Made by a program: the position numbers and the translations under genes. The notes beneath the pieces are model-generated. The model searched no databases. It was given only the letters and a program-made list of their open reading frames with translations, and was not told the origin of the DNA. Shown here piece by piece: positions 1 through 12,273 of a stretch of 64,000 nt of DNA. Origin of the DNA: Whitmania pigra (lineage: Eukaryota; Annelida; Clitellata; Hirudinida; Haemopidae); assembly GCA_021613335.1 (NCBI GenBank), contig JAJTWR010000159.1, positions 1,904,501 through 1,968,500 on the forward strand, read 5' to 3'. The number at the start of each line of letters is the position of its first letter. Position 1 is the first letter of the stretch.

Positions 1-985
1 AAGCCACGGTCGGATGTATCTGCTAACTTTCCTCTTTAATCCTTCGACTGTGGGCAAACCAATCTCATAGATCGTCAATGGCCACAGCAGCCTTGGGAGA
101 AGCACAAACTGGAACAACCACACCTTAAACCTTCCCTGCAATGGTGCCTCTCCGATTGCCTTCAGACCCACAACAGCCTGTTCGACAGTGCAGCTCTCTT
201 GGCTCCTATCGTTCAGCGAATCATTAAACACTCGGCCTAGGCTCTTAACCGGTTCCTTTGTAACTGTAGGAACCCGTTGACCCAAACGAGATGTCGCTGC
301 AGACTTTTCTTTTAACAAGGGCAAGACTTCTCGACTTTGAAGGTTTAAAAGCCATTCGACACCACCCAAGAAGGCCATTGAACTTGTTCAAAGTGTTCTG
401 AACGGCCTGTCTCCTATTCATTACTAGGGTGGTGGCATCCATAAACGCTTTCACCGAAGGCATATAGAGACCCTTACTTAAATGCGCTTCTGGAACATTA
501 GACCTGGCTGCGTTGAGCAGAAGTTGCATCGCCAGTACGAAAAGGGAGGGTGATAGTGCGCACCCCATTGCAATTCCCACCTCCAGAGGAACCCACTTAG
601 TTGTGTACGTCTTGGTGGAGAACCTCATCATAAACCTGTCAAAATACGTCTGAATAATTTGAATTACGTGACGCGGCACATGATGAATCTCCAACGTTTT
701 CCATATGAGTTGGTGTGGTACTGACCCGTACGCATTCGCCAAGTCGAGCCACACAACTTACAAACTCAGGCGACGCCTCTTGGCTCTTTGAATAGCCTCC
801 CAAATCATGGAAGAGTTCTCTATGCAACCAGGCACGCCTGGAACACCTCCCTTCTGAATCGATGTATCAACGTACTTATTGGACAAAACATACTCAGTGA
901 GTCTCGATGCAATCAAAGAGAAAAACATTTTCCCTTCTACATTCAACAGCGAAATAGGTCTGGATTGATTGCGTATGATAATCAT
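1..985 (-). pseudogene. Non-LTR retrotransposon reverse transcriptase, broken, runs off the left edge
   Basis: Reading leftward from 985, the translation gives the RT block RPISLLNVEGK, then QKGGVPGVPG, WLDLANAYGSVPHQL and a GCALSP motif. Near the window edge it gives RFKVWLFQFVLLPRLLWPL. These follow the order of RT palm and thumb segments in non-LTR elements. A stop codon at 758-760 interrupts one frame just before the WLDLANAYG block. The catalytic YADD box is changed to FMDA, and a further frame change is needed left of about 245. Nothing RT-like precedes 985, so the 5' part is missing. The translation resembles a family common in marine invertebrate genomes, perhaps in the R2/NeSL group (inference). 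It cannot be active. Confidence 0.85.
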
Positions 986-1783
986 AAGACTATAGGGAAC
1001 CTTATAAGAGACATGTTAAAGAATTAAATATTTCATAAAAATGAGATGCTTTCATGCTTAGAGTCATCCTGTACTTCTTAAGTAAGATAATTCATATAAT
1101 AACGTTTCAATGGTGAACTTTCAGGACCTGATTTACAAAGGTGGAGGTCCCTGTGCATCTTATACCTGCTCGTCACAACCTGTTCACAGTACGCAAGGGC
1201 GTATTAAAAGAGGGCGGGGTGTGGCCATTAATAGATGTTGTTCCAATAATATACCATTTTTAGCCAGTTTAATTAGTTCCAAGAAATTGACTTTATATAA
1301 ATCATGATGCAGGCGATGACCACGGAGTGCCAATCCCTGTTTTTCCAAAAAAAACAAAATTATCTATGATACAATACATCCTAATTCTCTTCTTTTCACT
1401 GTTAAAAGACCAGACAAGACAGTTCTATCATTAAATAAACGGAATTTTACAAGAAAAAGTTCAATTAGTAAATTCTTGTATATATCAATTGTATATGATA
1501 AAGTGGTAATTAAACATAACATTTTTTAATCTTGAAAAGATCCCATTTTTTGGAAAATGGTCGTAAAGAAAGCAGCAGTTCTCTCTGCTCCCCCTCTTTG
1601 GCTATTCCTCAGGTTCCATCTGTGGCCCCCACCAGATTATTCTAAATCTGTTCTTGGTAACACCAGGTCTGATCATGCCTATATCCGGTGTTCGTTTAAG
1701 TTTTAGTAAATCCGGAATAAATATTAAACTTAAATGTTCTTGATTGTGTGATTTGATAGATCGATTAAGTGGAGGATGGAGAC
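986..1783. other. Intergenic, no gene recognised
   Basis: AT-rich sequence with only short open frames. I see no splice-bounded exon or RNA gene here. Confidence 0.5.
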
Positions 1784-1976
1784 CAAGGACGTAATTTGGA
1801 GGACAGGGGGCAACGCCTCCCCCATGATTTTAAACTAGAGGGAATAAAAAGGTCACCTCATAATTTACAAGGGTTTGCCCCCCTCTTGAATTTTTGCTAA
1901 AAGCAAAAAAAAGGTCGTCTTCTTAAGTTGTGCAAGGGATTGACATCCTTTGGAAAAAGCTGAAATTACGTCCATG
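1784..1976. mobile_element. hAT-type MITE, copy 1, with 8-bp target duplication
   Basis: The element begins CAAGGACGTAATTTGG and ends AATTACGTCCATG, giving short terminal inverted repeats around ACGT. It is flanked on both sides by the same 8 bases, ATGGAGAC (1776-1783 and 1977-1984). An 8-bp duplication is the hallmark of hAT transposition. The interior has no coding capacity but matches the element at 57686-57886 along its length, including a shared GGGTTTGCC and GCTAAAAGCAAAAAAA. It is a non-autonomous element mobilised by a hAT transposase encoded elsewhere. Confidence 0.85.
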
Positions 1977-1984
1977 ATGGAGAC

Positions 1985-2495
1985 ATTCGTGATTCAAATT
2001 AGCATGATTTGATCCTCTTAGAAATCACTGAAGTTTTGAATTTCTAGACTTTTTTGCCAAATTTTGTTTTACGTGCAAATTTTTTGAATATGTGAGTATA
2101 CCATTTCCAAATATCAAACAAAATGATATAAAGCTTGATAGTAGCCTATTCTAACAAAAAACATCAAGTTTTTTAACGATAGGTTTATAACTTTACCAGT
2201 ATTTTTCTCTTTTTAAGTATCTAAATTTGAATTTAAAAAAAAATTCAAAAAACTGAATTTATCAAATACGACATTTTTTACCGAAAACATGCTTCAAACT
2301 CAAAAAATACTTTATTTATAAAATGTTTCACTGATTTTTGTTTAAATATTTTATAAATGTATGGCAAAATATACGAAATTTATAATTTATTGCTAAATGA
2401 GTAAAAGCGGACCTTCATAGACATTAAAAATTAATTGAGAATAGAATAAAGTGTGTGGTATGCGTTGTGGGCATGCGTTCGTGGCTTAGGAAACG
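1985..2495. other. AT-rich upstream region of the ENTPD-like gene
   Basis: No coding exon seen. It should hold the promoter and 5' UTR of the gene starting at 2496, but no specific element can be named. Confidence 0.35.
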
Positions 2496-4900
2496 ATGCC
2501 TTTGGGATTATTAATTTTGCTTTGCGTAACGCTTTTAATCATACTTTTAAAGATTATAAAAAGTCCTATCTGTCGTTCCAAAATGGGTAACAAGGTTCTA
2601 ATATCGGTGTTTGTAGTTACTTTTTTTATCCTGACAGCGTTATATCTTCGAATGAGTAAAACGGATGATGTTATTTATTTTATCCGGAATACTACGGTTC
2701 GATATGGTATAATGTTTGACGCCGGCAGCACGGGGAGTAGAATGCATGTTTTTAGATTCAATATTTCAGATAAAGGTGTGCTCTTTGATTCCATTAATTT
2801 AAGTCAGGTTGAAATGTTTTATACATTTATATTTGATTGAAGATCCTTTGCTAATCTTGGATGATTCGTTATTTGTTTCAACAAAACCTGGGCTGTCTTC
2901 ATATGCTAACAATCTCTCTGAGGTTTGGAATTTGATGTAGCATGGAAAATTAATTTTAATTTCTACTTATTTTATTGAAGTTTTTCGTAGAAGAGGTGCA
3001 ATCTACCAAATAGATTTTACAGGATTCATTCCTAAATTACATTTAGGATTTTGTGATTTAAAGATTTTTTTGTGTTTATATTTTCAATTACATATTTTAA
3101 AGGTATCCAAAAGTTTAAAGCCTATGTTGGACAAGGCAAGAAATTACATTCCAGAAGAGTTCTGGTATAAAACTCCAGTTGCTCTTAAGGCTACTGCTGG
3201 ACTCAGACTACTCCCTGAAAAAGCAGCTGCTTCAATACTTGATGAGGTCTGCTTAAATAAGAAGCCTTTTCAGACATATTTTATTATCAATCATACAGTT
3301 CATTGCACAATTTTAGGAAACACACAAATTTAACCCTTTGTGATTAATTGCTACTACAACAATTGACCAAATTTATTTCCATTCTCATTATTAGTTTGTG
3401 TAAATTTATTAATATATTGAGTGGAATTTTTTTAAATATGTGCTTTAAAAGCAAAGGTTTTAATCTTTGGTTCAAGGTTGAAGAGCTGTTCAAAGGATAT
3501 CCTTTCCAATTGGTGAAAGATGGAATTTCCATATTGGAAGGTGATGATGAGGGACTTTTCAGCTGGTTCACAGTTAACTATTTGAATGGTGAGTTTTTGG
3601 CTTTATCCAGATGTTTTTCCTTGAATTTATTTTATAAGTTTACATTTATTTATACAAGCTATATTGTGTTTTCCAAGGTAATCTGAAGGATTTGTCAGAA
3701 ACAAGTGGAGTATTGGATCTTGGTGGAGGTTCAACACAAATCACATTTGTTCCTCATGTGGGGTCTTTTACCTTATAATCTGTTTCTTATTTTCAGTAAT
3801 TTGGCAGTTTTCCATGATATGATGTGAAACATTATATCCGAAATTATGTTGTAGGCTTCATCTTCCTTTGAAGAACACCTTGTAAACGTGACGCTTTTGG
3901 ATAAAAGCTATCAAATGTATAGCCACAGGTGTTTTCTTTTTTGTTAGAATTTGTTTAAACTGTTAAATTATCTGAAAGAATGGTTTTTCCCAGTTATTTA
4001 GGATTGGGAATGATGTCGGCAAGATTTCAGATTCTTGGCGGGAGCGAGAAGCTGTCTGGTAAGAATGATAAAGGGTTAAAACCCACTCTGGATATCATGG
4101 ATATTATTTTACAATTTCTTACATATCTTGGCAATAATATTTGTGAGATTTTGTTCTAATAGGAGAGGTTGAATCCCAAAATCTTGTTAGCCCTTGCCTC
4201 CCTCCATCATATAGTGGCGTGTGGAGTTACAGAGGTCAGATTCATGAAGTTGGGTGAGTTATAAATCGAGTCAAACGTTGATGTTATGTAATTGATATTG
4301 TTCTGTGTCCCCAAGATCTCCCAATAACTCAGTGGAGAGATTCAAGATATGCAAACTTAAATCTAAAGAGATAATAAATAAATACAATGTCAAAAAACCT
4401 TCCTCGTTAAAGTTCTTTGCCATTTCCTATTTCTTTGACATGGCATTAGAGGAAAACATGATAACAAGTAAAGTTTGTTCTTGTGTGATGCAATACAGAC
4501 ATTGACGGTTTTTTGTTGTTGAAGATGCTAAAGAAGGAATTGAAATAAATGTTGAGACCTTTCACAAGTTGGCAAAAAATGGTGAGTGAATGACACTTGT
4601 TAAATTCAATTAACTAAAAACAAGTGTGTCATTACAGCTTGCAAATCAGCAAATACTTCAAAACCATTCCATTGCGTTGACCTGTGTCACATATCATCTT
4701 TGTTAATTGATGGTTATGGGCTTGATCCTAAACAAACTTTAACAGTAAGACCTACCTATTTGCAGAATCAGTACATAAGTATCAATTAATGTCTGTATTT
4801 GCAGATAAAAAGAGAAATCCGAGACTTTGAAATTGCATGGCCTTTGGGAGCTATGTTCAACGTTTATGGTATCTTTAATAAAGTGAAAAGCAAATTCTAG
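2496..4900 (+). CDS. ENTPD6: Ectonucleoside triphosphate diphosphohydrolase 5/6-like (GDA1/CD39 NTPDase)
   Basis: GDA1/CD39 enzymes hydrolyse nucleoside di- and triphosphates; ENTPD5/6 prefer UDP and GDP in the secretory pathway. About 12 exons are readable, with introns mostly under 250 bases. Exon 1 encodes a single N-terminal membrane helix (about residues 32-50) and apyrase motif ACR1, DAGSTGSR. Exons follow near 2842-2922, 3103-3246 (ACR2, KATAGLR), 3477-3588 (ACR3, EGDDEGLFSW), 3678-3760 (ACR4, LDLGGGSTQI), 3855-3927, 3994-4058, 4164-4254, 4315-4468, 4525-4580, 4639-4743 and 4804-4900. The last holds ACR5, WPLGA, and ends TAG. All five motifs are intact, so the gene looks functional. 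The single N-terminal helix and length fit ENTPD5/6 rather than the two-helix ENTPD1/2/3. The exact end of exon 1 (a donor near 2777 fits best) is uncertain. It is tail-to-tail with BNIP1. Confidence 0.9.
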
Positions 4901-5168
4901 GACATGCATTATAAATAAGTTACTAATGCAGACATTCAACTAAAAATATGATCAACTTGCTTCATTTGTGTATATTGGCAATTTGCTATTTCAGGGTCAA
5001 AGTACATAAGCATTAGGAACATTTTGTTTTTAATCTGAGATCATAATTTTCATTAGAATTTGTAAATATTGTCTAATTGAAATAAATGAGTTATTACATA
5101 ACACTTTGTGACCTCTGACCACCGCATAGAAAGATGGTGGACAATGTACAATCATTTAATCACAATAA

Positions 5169-5840
5169 TTAACCAAAGAGTCTCTTCCTAATAACATAAA
5201 GCACAGTGCAAAAGAAGAATATAAGTGCCAATAAAATTAAAAGTTTGTCAGTTAGTTCTCTTCTTCCATACTTTGTCAACAACTTCTTGGAATTGTAGAT
5301 GTGTCCTGAAGCATTTTTCAGCTCTTCATGAGTTTCACCAATTTGCTGTGAAGAAGAAACTAAGTTGCCCATAGTCTGCTCTGTGAGTTTTACTTGATCA
5401 GACATCATCTGGGCTAGAGTCATGAGATTTTGTGTAACATTGGATGCAGTGCTTGCAGCGTTATCTTTGTTAACCACGACTGCTCTTTTTCTCACGGAAT
5501 CATCGTCTTTCAATAATTTCTCGGTATTCATTTCCATATGCAGTTGGCAGGTGAGATTAGCTTCTCTCAGCATGCCTTGGATGCTATTCACTTGTTTTCT
5601 ATTACTCTCAACGGCTTTTAAAATATTTATTTTGCTAGTTTCCTTGTCTTGTTCCAATGCCAACTTTTCTAAATCGTTCAATTTGTTCTTAACTTCGCGA
5701 AACTTATTCGAAACGACTTTGTTCAAATCCCTCAATTCGTCCATTCTTTTGCACCTTTGGATATCGTTTATGGCAGCTCTGATTTCCAAATCTAACTTGG
5801 TAATCTGCTCTTGGCAGTACACAACTGCAGGGGAGCTCAT
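5169..5840 (-). CDS. BNIP1: SEC20/BNIP1 vesicle-transport SNARE, intronless
   Basis: One uninterrupted 223-residue frame matches SEC20/BNIP1 (human about 228). SEC20 is a Qb-type SNARE of the endoplasmic reticulum that acts with syntaxin-18, USE1 and SEC22 in Golgi-to-ER retrograde fusion. The N-terminal half is coiled coil with the family segment LEKLALEQDKE. The SNARE-like segment runs from about residue 128 to 195. It is followed by KYGRRELTDKLL and one tail-anchor helix (about 200-217) ending RKRLFG. The conserved GRRELTDKLL next to the anchor is diagnostic. The start is the first ATG of the frame and fits the family length. Unlike its neighbours it has no intron. It lies about 270 bases from the end of the ENTPD-like gene on the opposite strand. 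Confidence 0.93.
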   Translation of the reverse strand: MSSPAVVYCQEQITKLDLEIRAAINDIQRCKRMDELRDLNKVVSNKFREVKNKLNDLEKLALEQDKETSKINILKAVESNRKQVNSIQGMLREANLTCQLHMEMNTEKLLKDDDSVRKRAVVVNKDNAASTASNVTQNLMTLAQMMSDQVKLTEQTMGNLVSSSQQIGETHEELKNASGHIYNSKKLLTKYGRRELTDKLLILLALIFFFCTVLYVIRKRLFG

Positions 5841-7129
5841 GATGACGGCAACAGGGACGGCGATAATAAAAAGCAGTGTTTACGTTACCCGTCGGCAGTG
5901 TCATTAGTCGAATTCAGGTTATTAGGCCAAAGTTACAAAAGTAAATTTTTAAAAATTACTTTTAAATTCGAATTATTAAAAAAAAATCATTCCATGAATT
6001 TAATTGAATATTTACGTGCTATCGTCATTGGAACTTCTGGAGGATGAAACCTAGTGCAACAGTGCTCTTTCCGTATACCACAATGAATATTGAGTACCCA
6101 TCTAGCAAAGATTTTTTCGAATCAATTCATTTGCAACTCTGGATATCGCTTCTGGCAGTGCTGACTTCTTACAAGGAATAATCATCCTTTGAAAGGGTCG
6201 AAGTAGGGTTTTCCCAACGCAGCTGGAATTCGCACTCCACGCAGAATCTAGGACTCAAAGGCCTCAGACTTTTACGTGTTTTCGACATGAGTCGACCGAA
6301 AAGGTCCCAAAATTCAACAAAACACAAAAATTTTTTAAATTACTGGCATAGCTGATATCGGGCACTCCTTCCCATAATATGTCAATCATATCTCGTTATT
6401 CCTTGTTCGCTCACATTGCTTCAAAATTACATTAAGCATTTAAAAATTACGTTAACTCTATTTACCAATATACCCAAAAACCTTCACATCCTACAACTAA
6501 AACGACACAAGAACGACCATCATATGCATGCATCAACAAATGCTAAGTTCTCACGTGAATCCATAGGTATTGAAACGCAAATGTACATAATCAATGAGCA
6601 GTTTCCTATAGTTTACATTGGCTTATTTACAAAAGGCAATCAGTTAGAATAACCAACAATTCTTTACAATAGACGATTTTAGAATGGATGTGGTAGAATA
6701 TACTTAGAAGCAGTTAATAAATTACATTTTTTTTGGGTCCCAGCAGGAAAAAGCAAGACATTGTAATCATCAAACAATTTGTACAATCATTTCACTGATC
6801 CATTGCTCCAATCATTGTTGTCCCTGTTGTTATGCCTTGCTTCAGAGTTGAAAGGATCTGCAAAATGTTAAATGCTATGTTATAACATGTCCAAATCACC
6901 TAAGTTATGCAACTGACTTTAATCAAGTAAATACAAAATATAAAAATATAAACTAACATAAACAAACCTAACATTTAAGATATAAACAATGTGGATGGAA
7001 TAACATTTATTGAGAAACTAAATTAATCATTAATTAAACACAGATATTATTAATAGATGTTATATAATTACTGTTACAAGACATGTAATGAAAAGTAACT
7101 TTTAAATAAATTAAAATGCAATACAAACC
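5841..7129. other. Intergenic, BNIP1 promoter and SEC63 3' UTR
   Basis: No exon recognised. The left part must contain the BNIP1 promoter. The part near 6700-7129 is probably SEC63 3' UTR. The rest is ordinary AT-rich spacer. Confidence 0.4.
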
Positions 7130-10100
7130 TCAATAGCCATCATCTGACTCATCACCTTCTGATGATTCTTCACTTTCACTTCCAAGCTCCTTCTTGTTCT
7201 TACCCTCCTCATCTGATGACTCCCATTTAGGTTCAGCCATTTTCTTTGCCTCCTTCACATCCACCTGGTGTGATACGTTAATGAATTTAGTAGAAAACCT
7301 CTTTCAAATTCAAATTCTCCCTGAATACCTTAATGTTGACAATCTGGTCCATTCCGAGATACGAATCCGATCTAAGTACCACCGAATACTGATAAGTGCC
7401 TGGCTTGTATGGTGCAGTGAAACGCAGCTCCTTCTGCAGAGAATATTTTGACTTTTGAGTAAACAAATCCCTTAAATAAAATCATAGTTTGTTGAACCTC
7501 TTCTGCTTCTCTCAATGTTGTAACTTGCAAAGGACCAGAAATCAGTTGTTTCTTTTTCATGTCAGCTAAGTAAAGCCACCACCATTCATATTTCTCCTGA
7601 GTTAAAATCCGTCAACATTAATTTATATGTCATAAGTAATGCAATTAACATTCAGAAACTAACACTTGGATAATGCGGACAATGAACAATGTGGGTTTCC
7701 TTGGATTTAGTTTCTAGTATGTTTTCCTTTCTTGATTCCTTCTGGAAGGCCATCCACTCGTCCTCGTCCTCGTCGACCTTGTTGATTCCTCCGTTGTCCA
7801 AAACATCCATCTCGCCCTCGTCGGATGAATTTCCAGCCGACTCGTCGCCACTCGAGGCACCGTTGATCACTTCATGCTCTGATGTTTTAGATGGATTAGC
7901 TTTCTTAGCATCTCCTGGTTTATTGGATTTTGGAGTCACCTGAAAAATAAATAAAAAAGTCCATTTATGGAAATCCTTAACTGAATCCCTGAATCATTAT
8001 TATGTCGTGGATAATCACATTGTTCGAAGCAGGTGGAGTGTCCTTTTCCTCTTCAACAGTTTTCTTAACAACGGCTGTTTTGGCCAACATCTTCTTGTTT
8101 CTCGGCTTCTTGTTCCCACCTCTTTTCTTTTTATTTTTTTGCCATCTATTCCTTGCCTGGGTCTGGTTGCCACCATCCAACTTAAGCAAATAAAGGCAAT
8201 TACGGTATATTAATATATATTTTAATAATAATTTATCCTCATGAACTGGCAGATGGCATGCTTTGATAGAGCACAACATTTCATAACACTCTGGTCAGCT
8301 TACTTGGGCAAGTTGATGTGAGTCATCTTCTTCATCCTCATTATCTTCTTCTGGCTCTCCACAGCCGTCATCGTAAATTTCCATGTCAGTCTGCTGCATG
8401 TTAACCAAAGTAGTGCTACTATTCCTGTTGAGCTTCACTGCAACAGTTACAAATGATCCAGCAGTTATCGTCTTGTCATCTTCTCCTTTCACTGCAACCA
8501 TAATTTTTAGAATGAAATGTCTTGTATTTGAGGTGGTAATAGCCATGGTGACTTATTCAACCTTCACAAGTTACGGTCATTTCAACATTATATGGCATCA
8601 TGGATAGCACCGTCATGACGTTCTGATACTCCCGATCGCTCAGTTGTCGCATGAGAGCCCTTCTGTCTTCGTCGGTCATGCTCGCAAGTTCTTTTATGCT
8701 GCGAATGCTGCGCTGGAAACATCAAAGCAATAAAATTTAGACATTTCAATCATGGCAAACTTAAAGGTGAAAGGTCAGACCCTCTTTGTGACAAAGTGTC
8801 GAAGCATGTCTTCAGTGACATGTGGCAGTTGTAGTAAAGGACTCTTTTGGAACCATAATCCCTGGATAATCATTTGGGATACTTTCATTATGTTATCGAC
8901 TGTGTCCAAGCTCAATTTGTAGGGTACTGAAAAATAGTTTTGAGCAAATTCCATTACATCTCTAGCATTCTTGGAATTACATAAATATCAATTAATCCAT
9001 GATGCTATAGATAATTTTTAAATGTTGAAATCTTATTTGCAATTCGTCAGTTCTTTCAAATTACTAGTTACAAGTTGTTTTTGTAAACTATTTCAGCGTG
9101 ACCTCATCCACTTTGGTGTTGATTAAATAACATTAAAAATGCCTATATGCTATATAATGCTATTTCAAATCAAATATAATGCTATGAAACACAATCAGGG
9201 AATTCTCAATCAATGGTAATGATTTTATCCAAAAAGTAAACACTCCAAAAATATGTAAATATCAAACCTTTATCAGCATGAGACAAGTAATACAATTGCT
9301 GTGCCAGGCTCAACATTTCACTCAGCAAATAGGGGCACTTTTTCAAAATGTAATCCTTATCTAAAATTAATTGGCTAAATTTTAAGAACTAAAATAAGAG
9401 GAATGGAGATGGGTGGATGGATGAGTGGGTGGGTGGATGGATTGATATATGGAGTGATTAATAGATGGATAGATGGATGGGTGGATGGATGAGCGGATGG
9501 ATAGATGGGTGGATGGAAAAGTGGATGGATGGGTGGATGGATGGATAGATTGGTGGATTGTTCAAGTACCATATTCAAGAGAGCTAGATGAAAGCTTCTT
9601 TCCTGAGAAATGAGCAACCAAAAGTGCTCTGGCCTTGAGAGAGTAAGGGATATAAAATGGCAATTCCCTATTGTTCTGGATGAATTGAGGTAAGTCTCTT
9701 ATCAACTGCAAAGATTAGTTGAATGAGGATTCAAAGCAACAATCATTATCAAATCCCAAATATCACCTCCGGGATTTCTACATTGTCGCTCGGTCTCTCG
9801 ACGATCTCGCTGTTGAAGCGCTTATAAAATTCATACGAACCTGATAGCACCAGAATTACCCCTGCAATGACATTAATTGGCCATTCATACTTAACCTTGC
9901 AAATATGTTTCAAAATTTACAATGTTGCAAGTATGTTTAATTTTTATTTATATCTAACTTTTTAAAATCATGTTTGGTGACTTTCTGAGAAATTGATAGT
10001 ACATCCTTGTTGTGTCAATGAGAACTTGTTGTGCAGAATATTTGATTGATCTGTACCACCATGTCCCCTATTTTAACAAGAACACTTAGCGATGCGATCA

Positions 10101-12273
10101 CATAGATAAACTTCAACAGGTCAAAGGTTATGCTTACAACACAGATAGGCAGTATGAACATGAAGACCAGAGCATAAAGTCCGAGCACCTGAACAAAAGA
10201 CTCAAACATTTATCTACGGGACGTCGCAATTAACAATATCTTATAAATACCCATATGGAGTTCTGCTTTTCAACAATCCATTTGGGAAGAGCAATTCCAA
10301 CTTGGGTGGCTGTAGAAATAAAAATAAATGAATTGTTTACCACACTTGCACACAACATTGGATGATCTTTCCCAACCTCCAGGTCCATCAGGATTTCCAT
10401 ACTCCTCCCAGTTCTTCCTGGCCTCTTCGTCTGTCAGCCTTGAAGTGGAAAGTGATGGCTTCGATAATTCGAAGAACTCAAACAAAATGTAAAAACAAAT
10501 CGTACGCATCGTGGGCTTTCGTGATCCTCATGAATTTGTGGGAATCGCCAGTTTCCCTGTCAGGATGGTAAATCAGAGATAGTTTGCGGTAAGCCTTCTT
10601 GATCTCGGACACCTCAGCACCCTGATGTAATAATCGAGGCACGGTTCAATAAGTGATGGTTCTCAAAGCTTTCACTTCTATTACAGAATCCCAAATGTGT
10701 TTTGCAGCATCAATGATGCAGTTTCAAATAGAACAAGGAAATCTCATGAAAACACTAAAAGAAAATCAAATTAATATGCCTACTCTGTCAATGCCCAGCT
10801 CGGCATAGGGATCAAATTCTTTGAAATCAAGCTCAACTTGTGAAGTCTTATATGCAATGTAAATGAAAAAGATCCAGCCAATTACAAGTACAAATTTTCT
10901 GGAAAATGTAAGCAAATATTAGTAAGATCATGTAATGCCAGCACTGCATTGAAGTCTTTACATGATACGTTGCTGAATTTTCTTTCTTGGTTGATTTTGT
11001 TCCTCCTGCTTTCGTTTTATTTGGCATGGTTCGCAGTAACAAACCAGTTTTTTCTTCTTGTCATCTGGTGGTACAAAATTCTATAACTAATCCATGGCAT
11101 ACATTTCATTTATATGATAAGTTAATGAAATCTGTTAGGTTATTGATAAATAAATTGCTGAAAAGGTAATTTGTAGAAATACTTCACAATTATTTTCTAT
11201 ATATTCACTCTATAAATGTATGAAAATGTTAGAAATATAACTTTAGTCCCAGTAATAATACTTTAATTCATGTCATACAATAAGTGAAAAAGAGACCCAA
11301 TTTGGAGTTGTTTCAGCAAATTCTCTGATAGTGTAAAAAAGTTATGGTGGGTAGAGAAAAGTGCATAGACAGGCTTTAATTTACAAAGTACTGAGGTTCA
11401 AATGAAGGATTGTAAAGATAATTGTGTCAATAAATCTGATTGTGGCACCTTAGGCTTGTAGCACTGCAGTCAAATAAAAATACAACTCTAAAACACCACA
11501 AGGCTACTGAATCTTCCAAAGGGTGGACACTGTCTGCTAAAACACCCAATTCAGATAATTTCACGACAAACGCATCAAAATCGGAAAAGAAATCCATGAG
11601 CGAATTGCCAAGTATACATGCAACAAATTCACCAATCAGGATTATGGAACATGAATTTATTTGCATGATTCAGTTTCTGTGATCTGGCTACAATCCATCT
11701 GATTGATTTGATATTAGTAGTTAATTTGTTAAAAGTTGTCACACAAAGTGTCATAAAAGCAGCAATAAAATTCTAAAAGGCAAAGCAATCTGTGAGTTTT
11801 TATGGCTGGAGCAATATCCAATATGCTCTTTGTATTGATTATCTTCTTAAAGTCAAAGTAAATTCAACTTATACTGACAATGATGATTGACTGTTTTGAA
11901 CAATTTCAAGTGCTTACTGACTTACTTATATGTATTTGGCTTTCAATTTTCAATAGTATTATTAGTTTGCATTAACAAATAAACATCTAAAAAATATGCA
12001 TGGCAGACTTGCTATATTGTTTATGTATCAACTGGAAAATATTTGAATGTATTATGTTGCAGTAGAAATTACAATTTTTTTCTTAAGAACTTTAAAATAA
12101 ACATTGAATAGAAATATATCGCAGTTCCCGATCGATCACTTTGACATACCTTTGGAGCGTTCTCCAGGCCATAAGTAATACGTCGCTGGAAACAATACTA
12201 ATGCAATAAATGATAATAAAAAATAATAAAACGTTCCTCCTTCTTCGTCGTACTCAAATTTCATTCCACCCAT
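7130..12273 (-). CDS. SEC63: SEC63, ER translocon J-domain membrane protein
   Basis: SEC63 recruits BiP to the SEC61 channel to drive post-translational import into the ER. Exon 1 (12273-12151) gives [18 protein letters not shown] and the first helix, ending [13 protein letters not shown], close to the human start. The next exons give a CYCEPCQ basic stretch, a second helix ([17 protein letters not shown]) and DPYAELGID. The J domain (about 10640-10505) keeps its catalytic HPD in LIYHPDRE and is followed by [20 protein letters not shown] third helix lies near 10200-10060. Sec63/Brl domain exons follow between about 9830 and 8300, including [14 protein letters not shown]. Then come acidic and lysine-rich linkers (8270-7660), EWWWLY near 7590 and an acidic C-terminal tail stopping at 7130. 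All family landmarks are present in order with about 14 exons, so it is intact. It is head-to-head with SETD1. Confidence 0.93.
9401..9557. repeat. Imperfect TGGA/GGAT tetranucleotide array in a SEC63 intron
   Basis: Degenerate tandem GGAT/TGGA units (TGGATGGATGGGTGGATGGA and variants) fill about 155 bases. No coding role: open frames through it are low-complexity proline, histidine and serine. Confidence 0.9.

Noticed and set aside
9375..9617. Proline-, histidine- and serine-rich minus-strand frame that looks like a repetitive secreted protein
   Set aside because: It is the GGAT microsatellite read in one frame, inside a SEC63 intron.
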